NCBI RefSeq assembly: GCF_007786475.1
Contig: NZ_VNJJ01000006.1
Span: 300,902-364,901, forward strand
Source: Cohnella terricola
GTDB lineage: Bacteria; Bacillota; Bacilli; Paenibacillales; Paenibacillaceae
DNA: 64,000 bases
Reading direction: 5' to 3'
In this document: positions 25,193-34,530 of the stretch, piece after piece
How the letters are laid out: each line of letters starts with the position of its first letter
Position numbering within the stretch: position 1 is the first letter of the stretch
The notes under the pieces: generated by a model
What the model saw: only the letters and a program-made list of their open reading frames with translations
Database searches by the model: none
Told to the model about the DNA's origin: nothing
Program-made: the position numbers and the translations under genes

Positions 25193-25231
25193 TAAAAAAG
25201 GCGCACGATTACGTTACGTAACCATGCGCCT
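25193..25231 (-). terminator. first leader terminator (attenuator) upstream of bmrC
   Basis: On the minus strand AGGCGCA and TGCGCCT close a stem whose inner part pairs GGTTACG with CGTAATC, followed by TTTTTTA. Its 5' arm contains GGTTACGTA, exactly complementary to TACGTAACC inside the leader peptide gene. A competing antiterminator pairing is therefore possible. Confidence 0.8.
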
Positions 25232-25272
25232 CGCCATGCGATCCCCGGAAATGTCCGCCATTCCCCGGTCCG

Positions 25273-25362
25273 TCAGCGATTGTTCGCGAGAGGGTTACGT
25301 ATGTCAGATGTATGAAAGCCGCCATTCCGCCGATTCAGCATATCCAGAATCACGTTAAACAT
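25273..25362 (-). CDS. BmrB-like leader peptide (29 residues)
   Basis: A 30-codon frame starts at the ATG at 25362, behind GGGAGG, about 40 bases after the predicted -10 box. It encodes a peptide beginning MFNVILDMLNRRNGG and ending NPLANNR. It is followed by the attenuator terminator about 40 bases later. In Bacillus subtilis, bmrCD is preceded by the leader peptide gene bmrB, through which ribosome-targeting antibiotics relieve attenuation. The position and architecture here are the same, while peptide similarity cannot be judged by eye. The codons near the end contain the segment complementary to the terminator arm. Confidence 0.7.
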   Translation of the reverse strand: MFNVILDMLNRRNGGFHTSDIRNPLANNR

Positions 25363-25402
25363 CCTTGTAACCCTCCCTTCCGTTCATCAAAGTATATTTG
25401 AA

Positions 25403-25432
25403 ACTTTACCATCGCATCGTGAGCGCTGTCAA
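25403..25432 (-). promoter_or_regulatory. promoter of the bmr leader
   Basis: On the minus strand a perfect TTGACA (25432-25427), 18-bp spacer, and TAAAGT (25408-25403). It places the transcription start about 35-40 bases before the leader peptide ATG. Confidence 0.7.
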
Positions 25433-25554
25433 CGGGCAAATGAGAAAAAAATTATAAATTTTCTACAAATTTCTAACGCCCTTCATACCCGATTTTTCGG
25501 ATCGACAATTACAGAAATCATCTTCGCGAACCCGCCTGACCGACGATTCTCATG

Positions 25555-25582
25555 TTGGAACTCTTGTATTTTCGGCTATAAT
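25555..25582 (+). promoter_or_regulatory. promoter of the thrE-like pair
   Basis: TTGGAA (25555-25560), 16-bp spacer, perfect TATAAT (25577-25582). It lies about 35 bases before the first exporter gene and is divergent from the bmr leader promoter. Confidence 0.65.
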
Positions 25583-25616
25583 TGAGGGAGAATGTGAGCG
25601 GGAGAGATCTAAGTCT

Positions 25617-26381
25617 ATGACACAGTCGATGGCAACGGATTACTATATGACCGCGGAATTATGTTTGTTGGCGGGGAAAATCATTATGCAGAACGGCGGC
25701 GAAACCTACCGCGTGGAGGATACGATGAAGCGCATCGCCGAGGCGTGCGGCTTCCCCGACTCCCAGTGCTTTGTCACGCCGACCGGAATCATTTTTGCCA
25801 TCAGCGGCGCCAATCCCATTACGCGGCTCGTGGGCATCTCCGCCCGATCGACCGACCTGAATAAGGTGACCCTGGTCAACGAGCTGTCCCGGCGAATCAG
25901 CGAAGGAGAATGGTCGGCCGCCGAAGCCCTCGTGCGGCTCAAGGAAATTGAGCGGGCGCGAGGAGCATATCCCGGTTGGTTGCAGGTCGCCTCCGCCGCG
26001 ATTGCCAGCGGCTGCTTTCTGATCATGTTCCGGGGCGGCTGGAACGACTTCGGCCCTGCGTTGCTGGCCGGCGGCATCGGTTTCGCTTTGCTCATTTCCC
26101 TTCAGCGGCTGGTGCCGATCCGGTTCTTCGCTGAGTTCCTAGCCTCGATGATGATCGGGTCTCTATCGATCCTATTCGTCCGTACGGGAATCGGCCAGGA
26201 GCTGGACCTCATGATCATCAGCTCGGTGATGCCTCTCGTACCCGGTCTGCTGATTACGAACGCGGTGCGGGACCTGATGGCCGGACATCTCGTGTCCGGA
26301 CTGTCGAAGGGGGCCGAAGCTATGCTGACCGCTTCCGCCATCGGCGCCGGCATTGCCGTTACGCTGTCCGTCTTGAACTGA
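25617..26381 (+). CDS. threonine/serine exporter family, large subunit (DUF1212/ThrE N-terminal type, YjjP-like)
   Basis: 254 residues. The cytoplasmic N-terminal part (LAGKIIMQNGGETYRVEDTM, then CFVTPTGIIFAI) is the DUF1212 signature. About five hydrophobic segments follow, containing SSVMPLVPGLLITNAVRDL, a conserved loop of the ThrE family. In split systems the large YjjP-like and small YjjB-like proteins work together in amino-acid or dicarboxylate export. The substrate here is unknown. The ATG follows GGGAGAG, and the small partner follows 12 bases downstream. Confidence 0.88.
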   Translation: MTQSMATDYYMTAELCLLAGKIIMQNGGETYRVEDTMKRIAEACGFPDSQCFVTPTGIIFAISGANPITRLVGISARSTDLNKVTLVNELSRRISEGEWSAAEALVRLKEIERARGAYPGWLQVASAAIASGCFLIMFRGGWNDFGPALLAGGIGFALLISLQRLVPIRFFAEFLASMMIGSLSILFVRTGIGQELDLMIISSVMPLVPGLLITNAVRDLMAGHLVSGLSKGAEAMLTASAIGAGIAVTLSVLN

Positions 26382-26393
26382 GGAGGGAACCTG

Positions 26394-26822
26394 GTGATAA
26401 TCGAACAATTGGCCGCCAGCTTCGTCGCCTCGGCCGCTTTCGGATTGATCTTTAACGTGCCGAAGCGAGCGATAGTCCAATGCGGCCTCATCGGAATGCT
26501 CGGTTGGGCTCTATATGTCGTTCTAACGGAGCAGGGGGTCAACTCGACGATCGCTACATTGCTCGCCGCAGGCAGCGTCGCGGTGCTGAGCCAAGTGATG
26601 GCCAAGATGTTCCGGATGCCGATCATCGTGTTCAGCGTCTCGGGCATCATTCCTCTTGTTCCCGGCGGGACGGCTTACGACGCGATGCGGCACGCCGTGG
26701 AGAACCAATACGATATCGCGATGCAGCTAGGCACGAAAGCCTTCATGATCTCCGGAGCGATCGCGCTCGGCCTCGTGTTGTCGGAAGTTATCAATCAGGC
26801 GATTCGCAAAGTGCGGGTCTGA
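26394..26822 (+). CDS. threonine/serine exporter family, small subunit (YjjB-like, DUF3815)
   Basis: 142 residues with about four hydrophobic segments. The loop VSGIIPLVPGGTAYDAMRH is the counterpart of the conserved loop in the larger partner. It starts at a GTG at 26394 preceded by GAGGAGG. It completes the split ThrE-type exporter, and the pair ends at a very strong terminator. Confidence 0.87.
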   Translation: MIIEQLAASFVASAAFGLIFNVPKRAIVQCGLIGMLGWALYVVLTEQGVNSTIATLLAAGSVAVLSQVMAKMFRMPIIVFSVSGIIPLVPGGTAYDAMRHAVENQYDIAMQLGTKAFMISGAIALGLVLSEVINQAIRKVRV

Positions 26823-26827
26823 CGCAA

Positions 26828-26865
26828 AAGGACGCCATCTCCCTATTCAGGGAGATGGCGTCCTT
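26828..26865. terminator. bidirectional intrinsic terminator
   Basis: AAGGACGCCATCTCCCT and its exact complement surround an ATTC loop, a 17-bp perfect stem. It separates the convergent exporter and CxxH/CxxC genes. Confidence 0.93.
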
Positions 26866-26872
26866 ATTCGAG

Positions 26873-27040
26873 TTAGACAACCAATACCTCAGCCTTGTTG
26901 CCACACCAATCGCAATGCTCCGGAGGGGTCCAGGCGGAGAATGCCGTCGTCTGAAGATTGACCAGATCCGGCGCGTCCTCATACTCGTCGACGAATTTAT
27001 CGATCGCTAATTCCACGTGTTCACGACATACGCAGTACAT
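26873..27040 (-). CDS. CxxH/CxxC small zinc-finger-like protein (BA_5709 family)
   Basis: 55 residues beginning MYCVCREHVELAIDKFVDEY and containing HCDWCGNKA near the end. The spaced C-x4-H and C-x2-C pairs are the defining features of the small CxxH/CxxC protein found next to htrA and rlmH in many Bacillales. Binding of one zinc ion is expected, and the function is unknown. It lies 79 bases downstream of the htrA stop on the same strand, which supports the assignment. Confidence 0.85.
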   Translation of the reverse strand: MYCVCREHVELAIDKFVDEYEDAPDLVNLQTTAFSAWTPPEHCDWCGNKAEVLVV

Positions 27041-27119
27041 CTTGTGTTATTCCCTTCCGGCTCTCTATTTCGTCTCGTGTTAATCCTACCTGAGCTTATA
27101 ACGCCGCGGTTACAGATCG

Positions 27120-28439
27120 CTATTCCTCTTTATCCGATTTCTCAGACAGCTTGACGTCCAAAGTTTGCTTCTTCCCATCGCGATAATAGGTTACTTTCAG
27201 CGTTTCCCCGATTTTCTTGGCGCTATACAAATATTTACGAAGATCGAGCGTGCTTTCGATCGCTTTGCCGTCGAGCGCTACGATGATGTCGTTGAATTTC
27301 AATCCCGCGTCAAGCGAAGGCCCTACCGCTTCCAGCACAATCACGCCATCTTCGACTCCATCCGGGATAACCGGTGCTTCCGGCGCGTACTCGTCGCTGT
27401 CCGCGCCTTCTTCCGCTGGAACGTCCGAATCCGAATCGTTATACAGGTCGCCCATATCCGCGCTGTCCAGGTATGAGCTGAGATCCATTGTATAGACGCC
27501 CATATAGGGTCTCGAGACTTTTCCTTTCTCCAGCAAATCTTTCAGGATCGGCATAGCGCCGTCGATCGGAATGGCGAAGCCGATTCCTTCCACGCCCATG
27601 TCGGCTACCTTCATGCTGTTGATCCCGACTAGCCTGCCATTCAAGTCGACCAGCGCTCCGCCGCTGTTGCCCTGATTGATCGCGGCGTCCGTCTGAATGA
27701 CTTCCTGTTCCCAATCGTAGTTGCCGTCCTGGTTGATCGACACCGGAATGATCCGTTTCGTCGAGGAAACGATCCCTTGCGTGAACGAATTCCCGAACCC
27801 GAGCGGATTGCCAATCGCGATAACCATCTCCCCGATGCGAAGCTTATCCGAATCCCCGATCTCGACGACGGTGTCGATGCCCGATCCGTCCACTTCCAAT
27901 ACCGCAAGATCGGTCACGATGTCCTTGCCGACGATCTTCGCGTCCTTCTTGCTCCCATTACCGAGAACCGCCTGTACTTTCCCGGCATCTTGGATCACAT
28001 GCGCGTTCGTAATTATGTATGCTTTTCCGTCTTTTTTCTGAAAAATAACGCCCGACCCCATGCTTGCATTGTATGGAATCTCGCCATCCTTCAAGTTTCC
28101 CGCTCCTTGCAGATCAAGAGCTTGCTTCGATAGATTGATGATGCTAACCACCGCCGGACGCACCTTCTCCGAAGCCGAGATAATCCGCTCTGACGTCTCT
28201 ACAAGCGGCTGACCTCCGGCAAGCGCCGGTCTTGCTTCCGGTTTCGAATTGCCGCCTCCGTACAGAAGCATGAACAACACCGCGACGAATAGCGAGCTGG
28301 TGACGGAGGAGATCAAAGCGACGCGAAGCGTCGATGATGGCCGAGCTCTTCCCGGCCGGGAACCGAAACCCGGCAAATCGCGCCAGCGCCGCTTAACCCT
28401 CGTGGAGTAAAAATCGTCATCGAACAAACTCATGTTCAT
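27120..28439 (-). CDS. htrA: HtrA-type membrane-anchored serine protease
   Basis: A 439-residue DegP/HtrA protease. It has a short cytoplasmic N-terminus, a membrane anchor at about 38-60, a trypsin-like domain at about 85-300 and a PDZ domain at about 335-425. The catalytic triad is His147 (TNAHVIQ), Asp177 (VTDLAVL) and Ser259 (GNSGGAL). The acidic insert between protease and PDZ (DLYNDSDSDVPAEEGADSDE) is variable. It degrades or refolds damaged exported proteins. The ATG at 28439, behind AAGGATGG, is preferred. A second ATG lies two codons later. The position next to walJ matches the yyxA/htrC gene of Bacillus. Confidence 0.92.
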   Translation of the reverse strand: MNMSLFDDDFYSTRVKRRWRDLPGFGSRPGRARPSSTLRVALISSVTSSLFVAVLFMLLYGGGNSKPEARPALAGGQPLVETSERIISASEKVRPAVVSIINLSKQALDLQGAGNLKDGEIPYNASMGSGVIFQKKDGKAYIITNAHVIQDAGKVQAVLGNGSKKDAKIVGKDIVTDLAVLEVDGSGIDTVVEIGDSDKLRIGEMVIAIGNPLGFGNSFTQGIVSSTKRIIPVSINQDGNYDWEQEVIQTDAAINQGNSGGALVDLNGRLVGINSMKVADMGVEGIGFAIPIDGAMPILKDLLEKGKVSRPYMGVYTMDLSSYLDSADMGDLYNDSDSDVPAEEGADSDEYAPEAPVIPDGVEDGVIVLEAVGPSLDAGLKFNDIIVALDGKAIESTLDLRKYLYSAKKIGETLKVTYYRDGKKQTLDVKLSEKSDKEE

Positions 28440-28650
28440 GCACCATCCTTCTATCGGGAGCCTTCCGCTCCCTCTCTCCGCTGAGACTCTTCTCTTATCT
28501 ATCCTAGCTGATTGCAACTCTTCTATACTTATTTATGGCAAATTAATAGGAATGTTTCTTAAGGTTTTGACTAGAATAGTAATAGAATCGGAGAGGACAA
28601 GCAAGTGAATTCCCCACATCTTCCATATGTAAAGAAAGGAAGGATTTCCA

Positions 28651-28848
28651 ATGAGAAACGCGGAGTACGGCTGGTTCCTTGATCTCGCTTCCCAATTGTC
28701 AGAGATGAAGCACGACCACTACAAGCAGCTCCTCGCCATTAGCACTCTGATCGAGCTTCTAGTCGACAAAGGCCTCTTATCGCCGGAGGAAATCAAGACC
28801 AAAGCTTCCGAGATGGAAGCCGAGCTTAACCGTCAGCTTCTGTTATAG
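28651..28848 (+). CDS. small conserved-looking protein, unknown function
   Basis: 65 residues with a clear GAAAGGAAGG ribosome binding site before the ATG. The sequence is amphipathic and mostly helical, with a middle LAISTLIELLVDKGLLSPEE and a Glu/Lys-rich end. I do not recognise a family. It is oriented against the flow of the region, divergent from htrA, and ends three bases before the walJ stop codon, which makes a real gene more likely than a chance frame. Confidence 0.65.
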   Translation: MRNAEYGWFLDLASQLSEMKHDHYKQLLAISTLIELLVDKGLLSPEEIKTKASEMEAELNRQLLL

Positions 28849-28851
28849 CCA

Positions 28852-29655
28852 TTACTTGCCGACGACGTCCCATGGAGTCGGCCGATCGTAATACGTATCG
28901 CACAAAGCGAATTCGTCTCGTTGATAGAAAAAGCCGTTGTTCTCTAATACTGTATTCACGGTCAGTTTGGCTAAATCCATCAAGTTATGCTCTTGGCTCA
29001 AATGAGCCAAATAAACTCTTTTGAGGCGGCCCGTTAGCAAACTGCACAGTGCCTCTCCCGCCGCTTCGTTGGAGAGATGCCCGGTGTCGCCCAGAATGCG
29101 CCGTTTGATGTTCCACGGGTATCTTCCCATTCGCAGCATGTCTACGTCGTGGTTGGATTCGAGCACCATGACGTCGGAATTCTGCAGCCGGCTCATGACT
29201 TTGTCGCTCACATAACCGAGATCCGTAGCCAGGCTTAGCTTGGCCCCGTTCGATTGAAAGCAATAACCAACCGGTTCGATCGCATCGTGCGAGATGGCGT
29301 AGGATTCGATCCGCAGATCGGCGATCTCCATGACGCCGTCGGTCGGCAGGATGTTGCGTTTCTCGTCCGGGATATCGCCGATCGTCTTCAGCATGGCCCC
29401 CCATGTCTTCTCGTTGGCGTATACGGGCAACTGATGCTTGCGCGCGAATGCTCCCAACCCTTTAATATGATCGGAATGCTCGTGCGTCACGAAGATCGCG
29501 TCCAGATCTTTGCCGCTAATCTCTCTTTCTTTCATCAACTCTTCTATTTTTTTGGCGCTGTGTCCGACGTCGATCAGTACGGTCGCCGCATCCGAAGATA
29601 CGACGGTCGCATTCCCGGTCGATCCGCTGGCCAGCACCGTGAATCGAAGTCCCAT
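28852..29655 (-). CDS. walJ: WalJ (YycJ) metallo-beta-lactamase-fold hydrolase
   Basis: 267 residues. The metal-binding motif HEHSDH sits in FVTHEHSDHIKGLGAF, and the N-terminus FTVLASGSTGNATVV and C-terminal LAHLSQEHN are typical of YycJ. The protein is a 5'-to-3' exonuclease-like MBL enzyme linked to DNA repair and cell-cycle coordination in the Wal operon. It follows yycI with a 56-base gap and completes the walR-walK-yycH-yycI-walJ operon. Confidence 0.94.
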   Translation of the reverse strand: MGLRFTVLASGSTGNATVVSSDAATVLIDVGHSAKKIEELMKEREISGKDLDAIFVTHEHSDHIKGLGAFARKHQLPVYANEKTWGAMLKTIGDIPDEKRNILPTDGVMEIADLRIESYAISHDAIEPVGYCFQSNGAKLSLATDLGYVSDKVMSRLQNSDVMVLESNHDVDMLRMGRYPWNIKRRILGDTGHLSNEAAGEALCSLLTGRLKRVYLAHLSQEHNLMDLAKLTVNTVLENNGFFYQRDEFALCDTYYDRPTPWDVVGK

Positions 29656-29711
29656 ATTCTTAACCTATTCCTCTCCCTGGCTTCGCTTCCGATACCCCAG
29701 GCGATTCTGGC

Positions 29712-30476
29712 CTACGGAGTAACGGCCGCATCGCCATTCTCTGTCGTAACTTCCCCGCTGATGGCATTCACATAGTACACTTCTTCGCCATTTTCCAACA
29801 AAACCCTCCAAGAAGGGTAAGAAACTTGGTCTTTAGCGCCTTCGAAAATTTCCCCGTGATAACCTAAGCGAATCTCCTTGATCACGGAACCCGCAGGCAA
29901 ATTCCTCTCGATGACCTTGGCCAGCGCCTTGGTAGCCGACAGCACCTGCTGATCCTTGGCCCCCGCCGATGGCTTGATCTCGACGAGATCCTGCGTGAAG
30001 GACCTGATTCTTTGCTCGTTGTAAAATAAATTCAAGTGAATGTCGAACATCGGCCACCCGGCGTCCATTCGGTTAAAAACGAAGTACGCGCCTTCCCTGC
30101 TCCCGAGCTGATCGAGCGTATAGCGGTCAAGCTCCGGTATGATCCCTCCGAGCGCTTGGCCCAGCCCCTCATCGAACACGATACGTGTCTCGGGGGAAGG
30201 GCTTATCGGCTTTCTGTCTCTGTCCGCTACACCTGCTCGCTGCTTAAACGTATAGGTCAGCTCGCGCATCGAAGGCGTCTCCGTCGGGATTTTAGCGTTG
30301 TCGTCGACTTGGATGTTCTTGTCGCGCATGATCTGCAGCGTCTCCGGAGGGAGGGATGTCCAGTTCACCGCCGTATTCAATCGCTCGCGCCATTCGTTCC
30401 ATAGCTGATAACCAAGCACGATATTCAGCAACAGGAACGAAACGATCAGCACGCTCTTGGCTCTTCTCCAGTCCAT
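29712..30476 (-). CDS. yycI: WalRK regulator YycI
   Basis: 254 residues, one N-terminal membrane anchor (VLIVSFLLLNIVLGYQLW) and a large extracytoplasmic domain ending in a PepSY-like strand pattern (SWRVLLENGEEVYYVNAISGE). In Bacillus YycI and YycH form a membrane complex with WalK that tunes its activity. The ATG follows AAGGAGGAG. It begins 31 bases after yycH. Confidence 0.92.
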   Translation of the reverse strand: MDWRRAKSVLIVSFLLLNIVLGYQLWNEWRERLNTAVNWTSLPPETLQIMRDKNIQVDDNAKIPTETPSMRELTYTFKQRAGVADRDRKPISPSPETRIVFDEGLGQALGGIIPELDRYTLDQLGSREGAYFVFNRMDAGWPMFDIHLNLFYNEQRIRSFTQDLVEIKPSAGAKDQQVLSATKALAKVIERNLPAGSVIKEIRLGYHGEIFEGAKDQVSYPSWRVLLENGEEVYYVNAISGEVTTENGDAAVTP

Positions 30477-30507
30477 CCCGCTCCTCCTTTCCCGCTATCG
30501 CATTCGT

Positions 30508-31824
30508 TCATCGGCTCGCCGCCGGACTCGAGTCCGCGACGACGACCACCTCGCCGCTCGTCAATCTGGCCGCCCATACCGGACTTAATACGATCGACTT
30601 CTCCTTAAACGTTGGCCTGAAGGCAGGAAATAACGCCTCGGCCTTCCCTCCGATGATATCCTGATCTTTCAGTATCGTCCTGAGTTCGTTGCCTCCGGGC
30701 AGCTTCCTTTGTTTCTTGTTCGTAACGTCCGTGTCCAGAATGACGAGCGACCGATTATAGCCGACGACCAGACCCTGCTGCAAGGTCAACTGCATGTAAC
30801 CGAAGTTGACTGATTTGCCTGACACGATCGGAACATCCCGGTAATACTGCTGGAATCGGATCGTCGTACGATCCGCCCCGGCTCCGGCTTCTTTCGTAAA
30901 CAGATGTTTCCCGTCCCAGCCCCCATGCTGATTCACGAAGTTGACGGCCGACATGACATTGTCGGTCAATTCGTTCTTGTCCTCCGTCGGCTCGGCGATG
31001 TCGGTATACGAGAGCCACGTCCCGTTCTGCTCGATCTTGAGCCCTCTCTTCCCGTTGGTGTAGAGTTGAGGACCCGTTTTGCCGTCTTGAAGCGTTCTTG
31101 TGCTTCCCGGATCGAAGAATAGATTGTCTTGCATCTGTTCCGTCGAATAGCGATTAAAGGCCACTTCCATCTCGAGCATTCTTGTAATTGGCTTTTCAGG
31201 CACGTACAGATCGTCGTCCAAGATCATATAGGGGTCCCAATATTGGCCGAACCCTACGTAACCTTCGACGTCGCCTACCGTTAAATCCGCTTTTTGAGCT
31301 TCGTAGACGCTATGTCCGTCCGAGCTGAAGAAGAACGTCCGCACTTCGTCGCGAAGCTTGCTCGTATAGATCCAGATCCTGTCTATCGAATCTCTATAGA
31401 ACAAAAAATCTCCGTCGATCTTGAATACCCGTTGCAGCATTTCGAAAGGCACCGCGCGGCCGAATCGCAGCTCGACCCCTTGGTCCTCCCGCCGGATCTG
31501 ATCCCAGTCGATCGACTTGACCGAATCCCGCTGCATCCCTTTAAAATCCCGACCCTGCAGCTTGCCGAGGATGAGATCGTAATACGGTCGCGTGTTCGGA
31601 TAGAACACCGTATGCTTGTTATCCCCGAGATGAATGACGAGCTGCTCGGGGAAGATCAGGTTCTTGATCTCTTCCTCTTTGCCGAGCGGTTCCGTCTTCA
31701 CGTAGTCCAGCTCCGTCTTGACCTTCGCTTCCATGAAGGGTTTGCTGTAAGCGAGCAAGTAGCTCTGATACAGGCTCATGACGACTAACAGGAACAACAG
31801 AACGGATTTGCCTTTCTCGATCAT
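30508..31824 (-). CDS. yycH: WalRK regulator YycH
   Basis: 438 residues with one N-terminal membrane segment (VLLFLLVVMSLYQSYLLAY) and a long extracytoplasmic part, as in YycH. The start overlaps the walK stop by four bases, indicating translational coupling. It works with YycI at the outer face of the membrane to restrain WalK. Confidence 0.92.
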   Translation of the reverse strand: MIEKGKSVLLFLLVVMSLYQSYLLAYSKPFMEAKVKTELDYVKTEPLGKEEEIKNLIFPEQLVIHLGDNKHTVFYPNTRPYYDLILGKLQGRDFKGMQRDSVKSIDWDQIRREDQGVELRFGRAVPFEMLQRVFKIDGDFLFYRDSIDRIWIYTSKLRDEVRTFFFSSDGHSVYEAQKADLTVGDVEGYVGFGQYWDPYMILDDDLYVPEKPITRMLEMEVAFNRYSTEQMQDNLFFDPGSTRTLQDGKTGPQLYTNGKRGLKIEQNGTWLSYTDIAEPTEDKNELTDNVMSAVNFVNQHGGWDGKHLFTKEAGAGADRTTIRFQQYYRDVPIVSGKSVNFGYMQLTLQQGLVVGYNRSLVILDTDVTNKKQRKLPGGNELRTILKDQDIIGGKAEALFPAFRPTFKEKSIVLSPVWAARLTSGEVVVVADSSPAASR

Positions 31825-33665
31825 GCGGTCTCACTTCCTTCCGGCACGATCGGCAGCTGCACCGTCACGACAGTGCCTACGTTTGCCTCGGAATCGATGG
31901 CGATGGAGCCGCCGTGCGCCCGGACGATTTCCCGGGCAATCGATAAGCCCAGACCCGTACCTCCCATATTGCGCGAGCGAGCCTTGTCCACGCGGTAGAA
32001 CCGCTCGAAGATGCGATGAAGATCTTTCTTCGGGATGCCGATCCCGGTATCCTTCACCGCGATCGCAAGCTGTCCCGTTTCGTTGGCGCCGGCGGTGATG
32101 TCGATCGATCCGCCGTCGAGCGTATACTTGATCGCGTTCGATACAAGGTTGTCCAGTACCTGGTCGATTCCATCCCGGTCCAACCACGCCGACTTCTGCT
32201 GATGGTCCACCTTCACCGATACGGTGATCGCTTTCTGCCGTAGCTGGAACGAGAATCGGTCGACAACTTCCTCCAGCATCTCCGTCAAGTCGGTCTTCTG
32301 CCTACGCAATTGGTTATGGCGAGAATCGAAACGGGACAGATGCAGCAGATCGGTTACGAGCCGGATCATCCGTTCCGTCTCGCTGCGAATGACGCCGACG
32401 AAACGATCGGCGAGCGGAGGCTCGTCCAGCGCTCCGTCATCCAGTGCTTCCGCGTAGCTTTTAATCGTCGTTAACGGCGTGCGCAGCTCATGAGAGACGT
32501 TCGCGACGAATTCCCGCCGCGATTGCTCCAGCTTCTCCGCCTCCGTCACGTCCTGCAGCACCGCGATCGCTCCGGCTACCCCTTTATCCCTTCGGCGAAT
32601 CGGCGTCAGCGTTACTCTAAATACGAGTTCCTCGCCTTGATCCGCAAGCTCCCGGTTCAGCAGCAAGGACGATTCGTTGCCCTGCAGCGTCTCTGCGATC
32701 GGCTCCTTCTCGATGCCGAGCGCTTCGGATAACGTGATGCCGTCCTTCAGCTCGGAGATGTCGAGCATCGCCCTCGCTCTTCGATTCGTCACGATGACCC
32801 GTCCTAATTCGTCCGTCGCCAAGACCCCATCGCTCATGTTCGATAGAATGGAAGACAGCTTTTCTTTCTCTTCCTCGTTCACGGACAACGCGTCGCTGAG
32901 CCGGTCGGTCATATCGTTAAACGCGACGCTAAGTTGACCGATCTCGTCTTTGCCGAATACCGGAACCCTTTCATCGAACCGCCCTTCCGCCACCGCGGTA
33001 GCTTGGCGGGTCAACGCCTTGATCGGCGACGTAATCGTGCCCGCAAGCAGCACCCCCAGTACAGCTGTAAGCCCGAGCGCGATTAAAGTCGCGGACACGA
33101 AAATTTGGTTAATGCCCTCCATCGTCCGATAGAGATCTTTCATCGAAGCGACGATATAAATCGCGCCAATGATTTTTCCGTTGCTGCTGAAGATCGGCTT
33201 CGCGATGACCTTATTGCGATTGTTGTCCTCGTCGATAATATCCTCTTCATTGTCCCGTACGCCTTGGAGCGCACGGCTCACGAGCAAGGACGTGTTCTTG
33301 CGGCCGATAAAGGCTTGCTGCGCGGGCTGGGAATTCTGAGAGATCGCAAGCACTTTCCCTCCTGCGTCCAGCACCTGGATCTCCGCCCCGCTGCTTGAGA
33401 AGTTGCTGACCAGGTCGTTGAGCTTCGCTTCGGCGTCCGTCGGGGCGTTCGCGTCCTTGTTGTCCGAAGACAGCGTCGGCGCGGACAAGAGGGACGTCAG
33501 CAAATTCGCCTGGTCATTCAAGTTGTTCGTAAAAGAATTGGTGAGCGAAGTTTTCATCGTGCTGATGAAGTATACTCCGATCAGTTGAACCGCGATCAAG
33601 ATGAGCAACAGCACCATCATGATCAGCTTGATCTGAATGCTGCGGTAGAAACGGACGCCTTTCAT
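31821..33665 (-). CDS. walK: cell-wall sensor histidine kinase WalK (YycG)
   Basis: 614 residues. TM1 is at about 12-34, an extracytoplasmic PAS-like sensor at 38-182, TM2 at 187-210, HAMP at 210-263, PAS at 265-375, a HisKA domain with phosphoacceptor His392 ([13 protein letters not shown]) and a HATPase_c domain with the N box ([11 protein letters not shown]) and G boxes (DTGIGIP, GTGLGLS). This is the full WalK architecture of low-GC Gram-positives. It responds to peptidoglycan status and phosphorylates WalR. It overlaps walR by ATGA. Confidence 0.95.
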   Translation of the reverse strand: MKGVRFYRSIQIKLIMMVLLLILIAVQLIGVYFISTMKTSLTNSFTNNLNDQANLLTSLLSAPTLSSDNKDANAPTDAEAKLNDLVSNFSSSGAEIQVLDAGGKVLAISQNSQPAQQAFIGRKNTSLLVSRALQGVRDNEEDIIDEDNNRNKVIAKPIFSSNGKIIGAIYIVASMKDLYRTMEGINQIFVSATLIALGLTAVLGVLLAGTITSPIKALTRQATAVAEGRFDERVPVFGKDEIGQLSVAFNDMTDRLSDALSVNEEEKEKLSSILSNMSDGVLATDELGRVIVTNRRARAMLDISELKDGITLSEALGIEKEPIAETLQGNESSLLLNRELADQGEELVFRVTLTPIRRRDKGVAGAIAVLQDVTEAEKLEQSRREFVANVSHELRTPLTTIKSYAEALDDGALDEPPLADRFVGVIRSETERMIRLVTDLLHLSRFDSRHNQLRRQKTDLTEMLEEVVDRFSFQLRQKAITVSVKVDHQQKSAWLDRDGIDQVLDNLVSNAIKYTLDGGSIDITAGANETGQLAIAVKDTGIGIPKKDLHRIFERFYRVDKARSRNMGGTGLGLSIAREIVRAHGGSIAIDSEANVGTVVTVQLPIVPEGSETA

Positions 33666-34402
33666 CCGTAATAACCGCCCGTAATCTTCGGATTACGCAC
33701 CAAATAACCGAGACCGCGCCGCGTCAAAATAATCTCGGGACGACTCGGATCGTCCTCGAGCTTCTCCCGAAGCCGGCGGATCGTCACGTCCACCGTGCGC
33801 ACGTCCCCGAAATATTCGAAGCCCCACACCGCTTGCAAGAGATGTTCGCGCGTCATGACTTTCCCGCTGTTCTTGGCCAAGTAATGCACGAGCTCGAACT
33901 CCCTGTGTGTCAGATCGAGCGGCTGGTTATTTTTGTAGACGACGTACATATCCGTATCGATAAAAAGATTAAATAGCTTGATGCCCTGGCGCTCGGCTTC
34001 CGGCTGCGTCTCTTCGTCCGCCCGTGGCGCTTCCATCTTACGCTGGCGGCGCAGATGCGCCTTCACTCTGGCAAGCAGCTCACGCGCTCCGAACGGCTTT
34101 GTGACGTAATCGTCGGCGCCTAGCTCGAGGCCGAGCACCTTGTCGATCTCGTTATCTTTGGCCGTCAGCATAATGATCGGCGTGGACAACCGCGTTCTCA
34201 CTTCGCGGCACACATCCATACCGTCCTTGATTGGCAGCATCAGATCGAGCAGGATCAAATCCGGCTCCTCCTCGAACGCGAGCCGAACCGCCGTCTCCCC
34301 GTCGAATGCGCAGACGACCTCGTAGCCTTCTTTCTCCAAATTGAATTTAAGAATATCCGCAATTGGCCGTTCATCGTCGACGACCAGAATTTTGCCTAAC
34401 AT
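33662..34402 (-). CDS. walR: cell-wall response regulator WalR (YycF)
   Basis: 246 residues from the ATG at 34402. The receiver domain has the acidic pair DD9-10, phosphoacceptor Asp53 and Lys in DDYVTKPF. An OmpR-type winged helix occupies the C-terminal third ([20 protein letters not shown]). It controls autolysin and cell-wall genes and is essential in most relatives. A GTG three codons earlier (34411) is too close to the GGAGG, so I prefer the ATG. Confidence 0.95.
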   Translation of the reverse strand: MLGKILVVDDERPIADILKFNLEKEGYEVVCAFDGETAVRLAFEEEPDLILLDLMLPIKDGMDVCREVRTRLSTPIIMLTAKDNEIDKVLGLELGADDYVTKPFGARELLARVKAHLRRQRKMEAPRADEETQPEAERQGIKLFNLFIDTDMYVVYKNNQPLDLTHREFELVHYLAKNSGKVMTREHLLQAVWGFEYFGDVRTVDVTIRRLREKLEDDPSRPEIILTRRGLGYLVRNPKITGGYYG

Positions 34403-34530
34403 ATGCGTCACCGCCTCCCGTTATTCGGCAGCTTGCTCCTGTTTCTATTTTACCATATCGAAGTCAAGACCCCAATGGCGTTTCGCAGGAAGCGAACCGT
34501 TCCGCGGCGCCCCTCCCGCAAGACGGAAAA

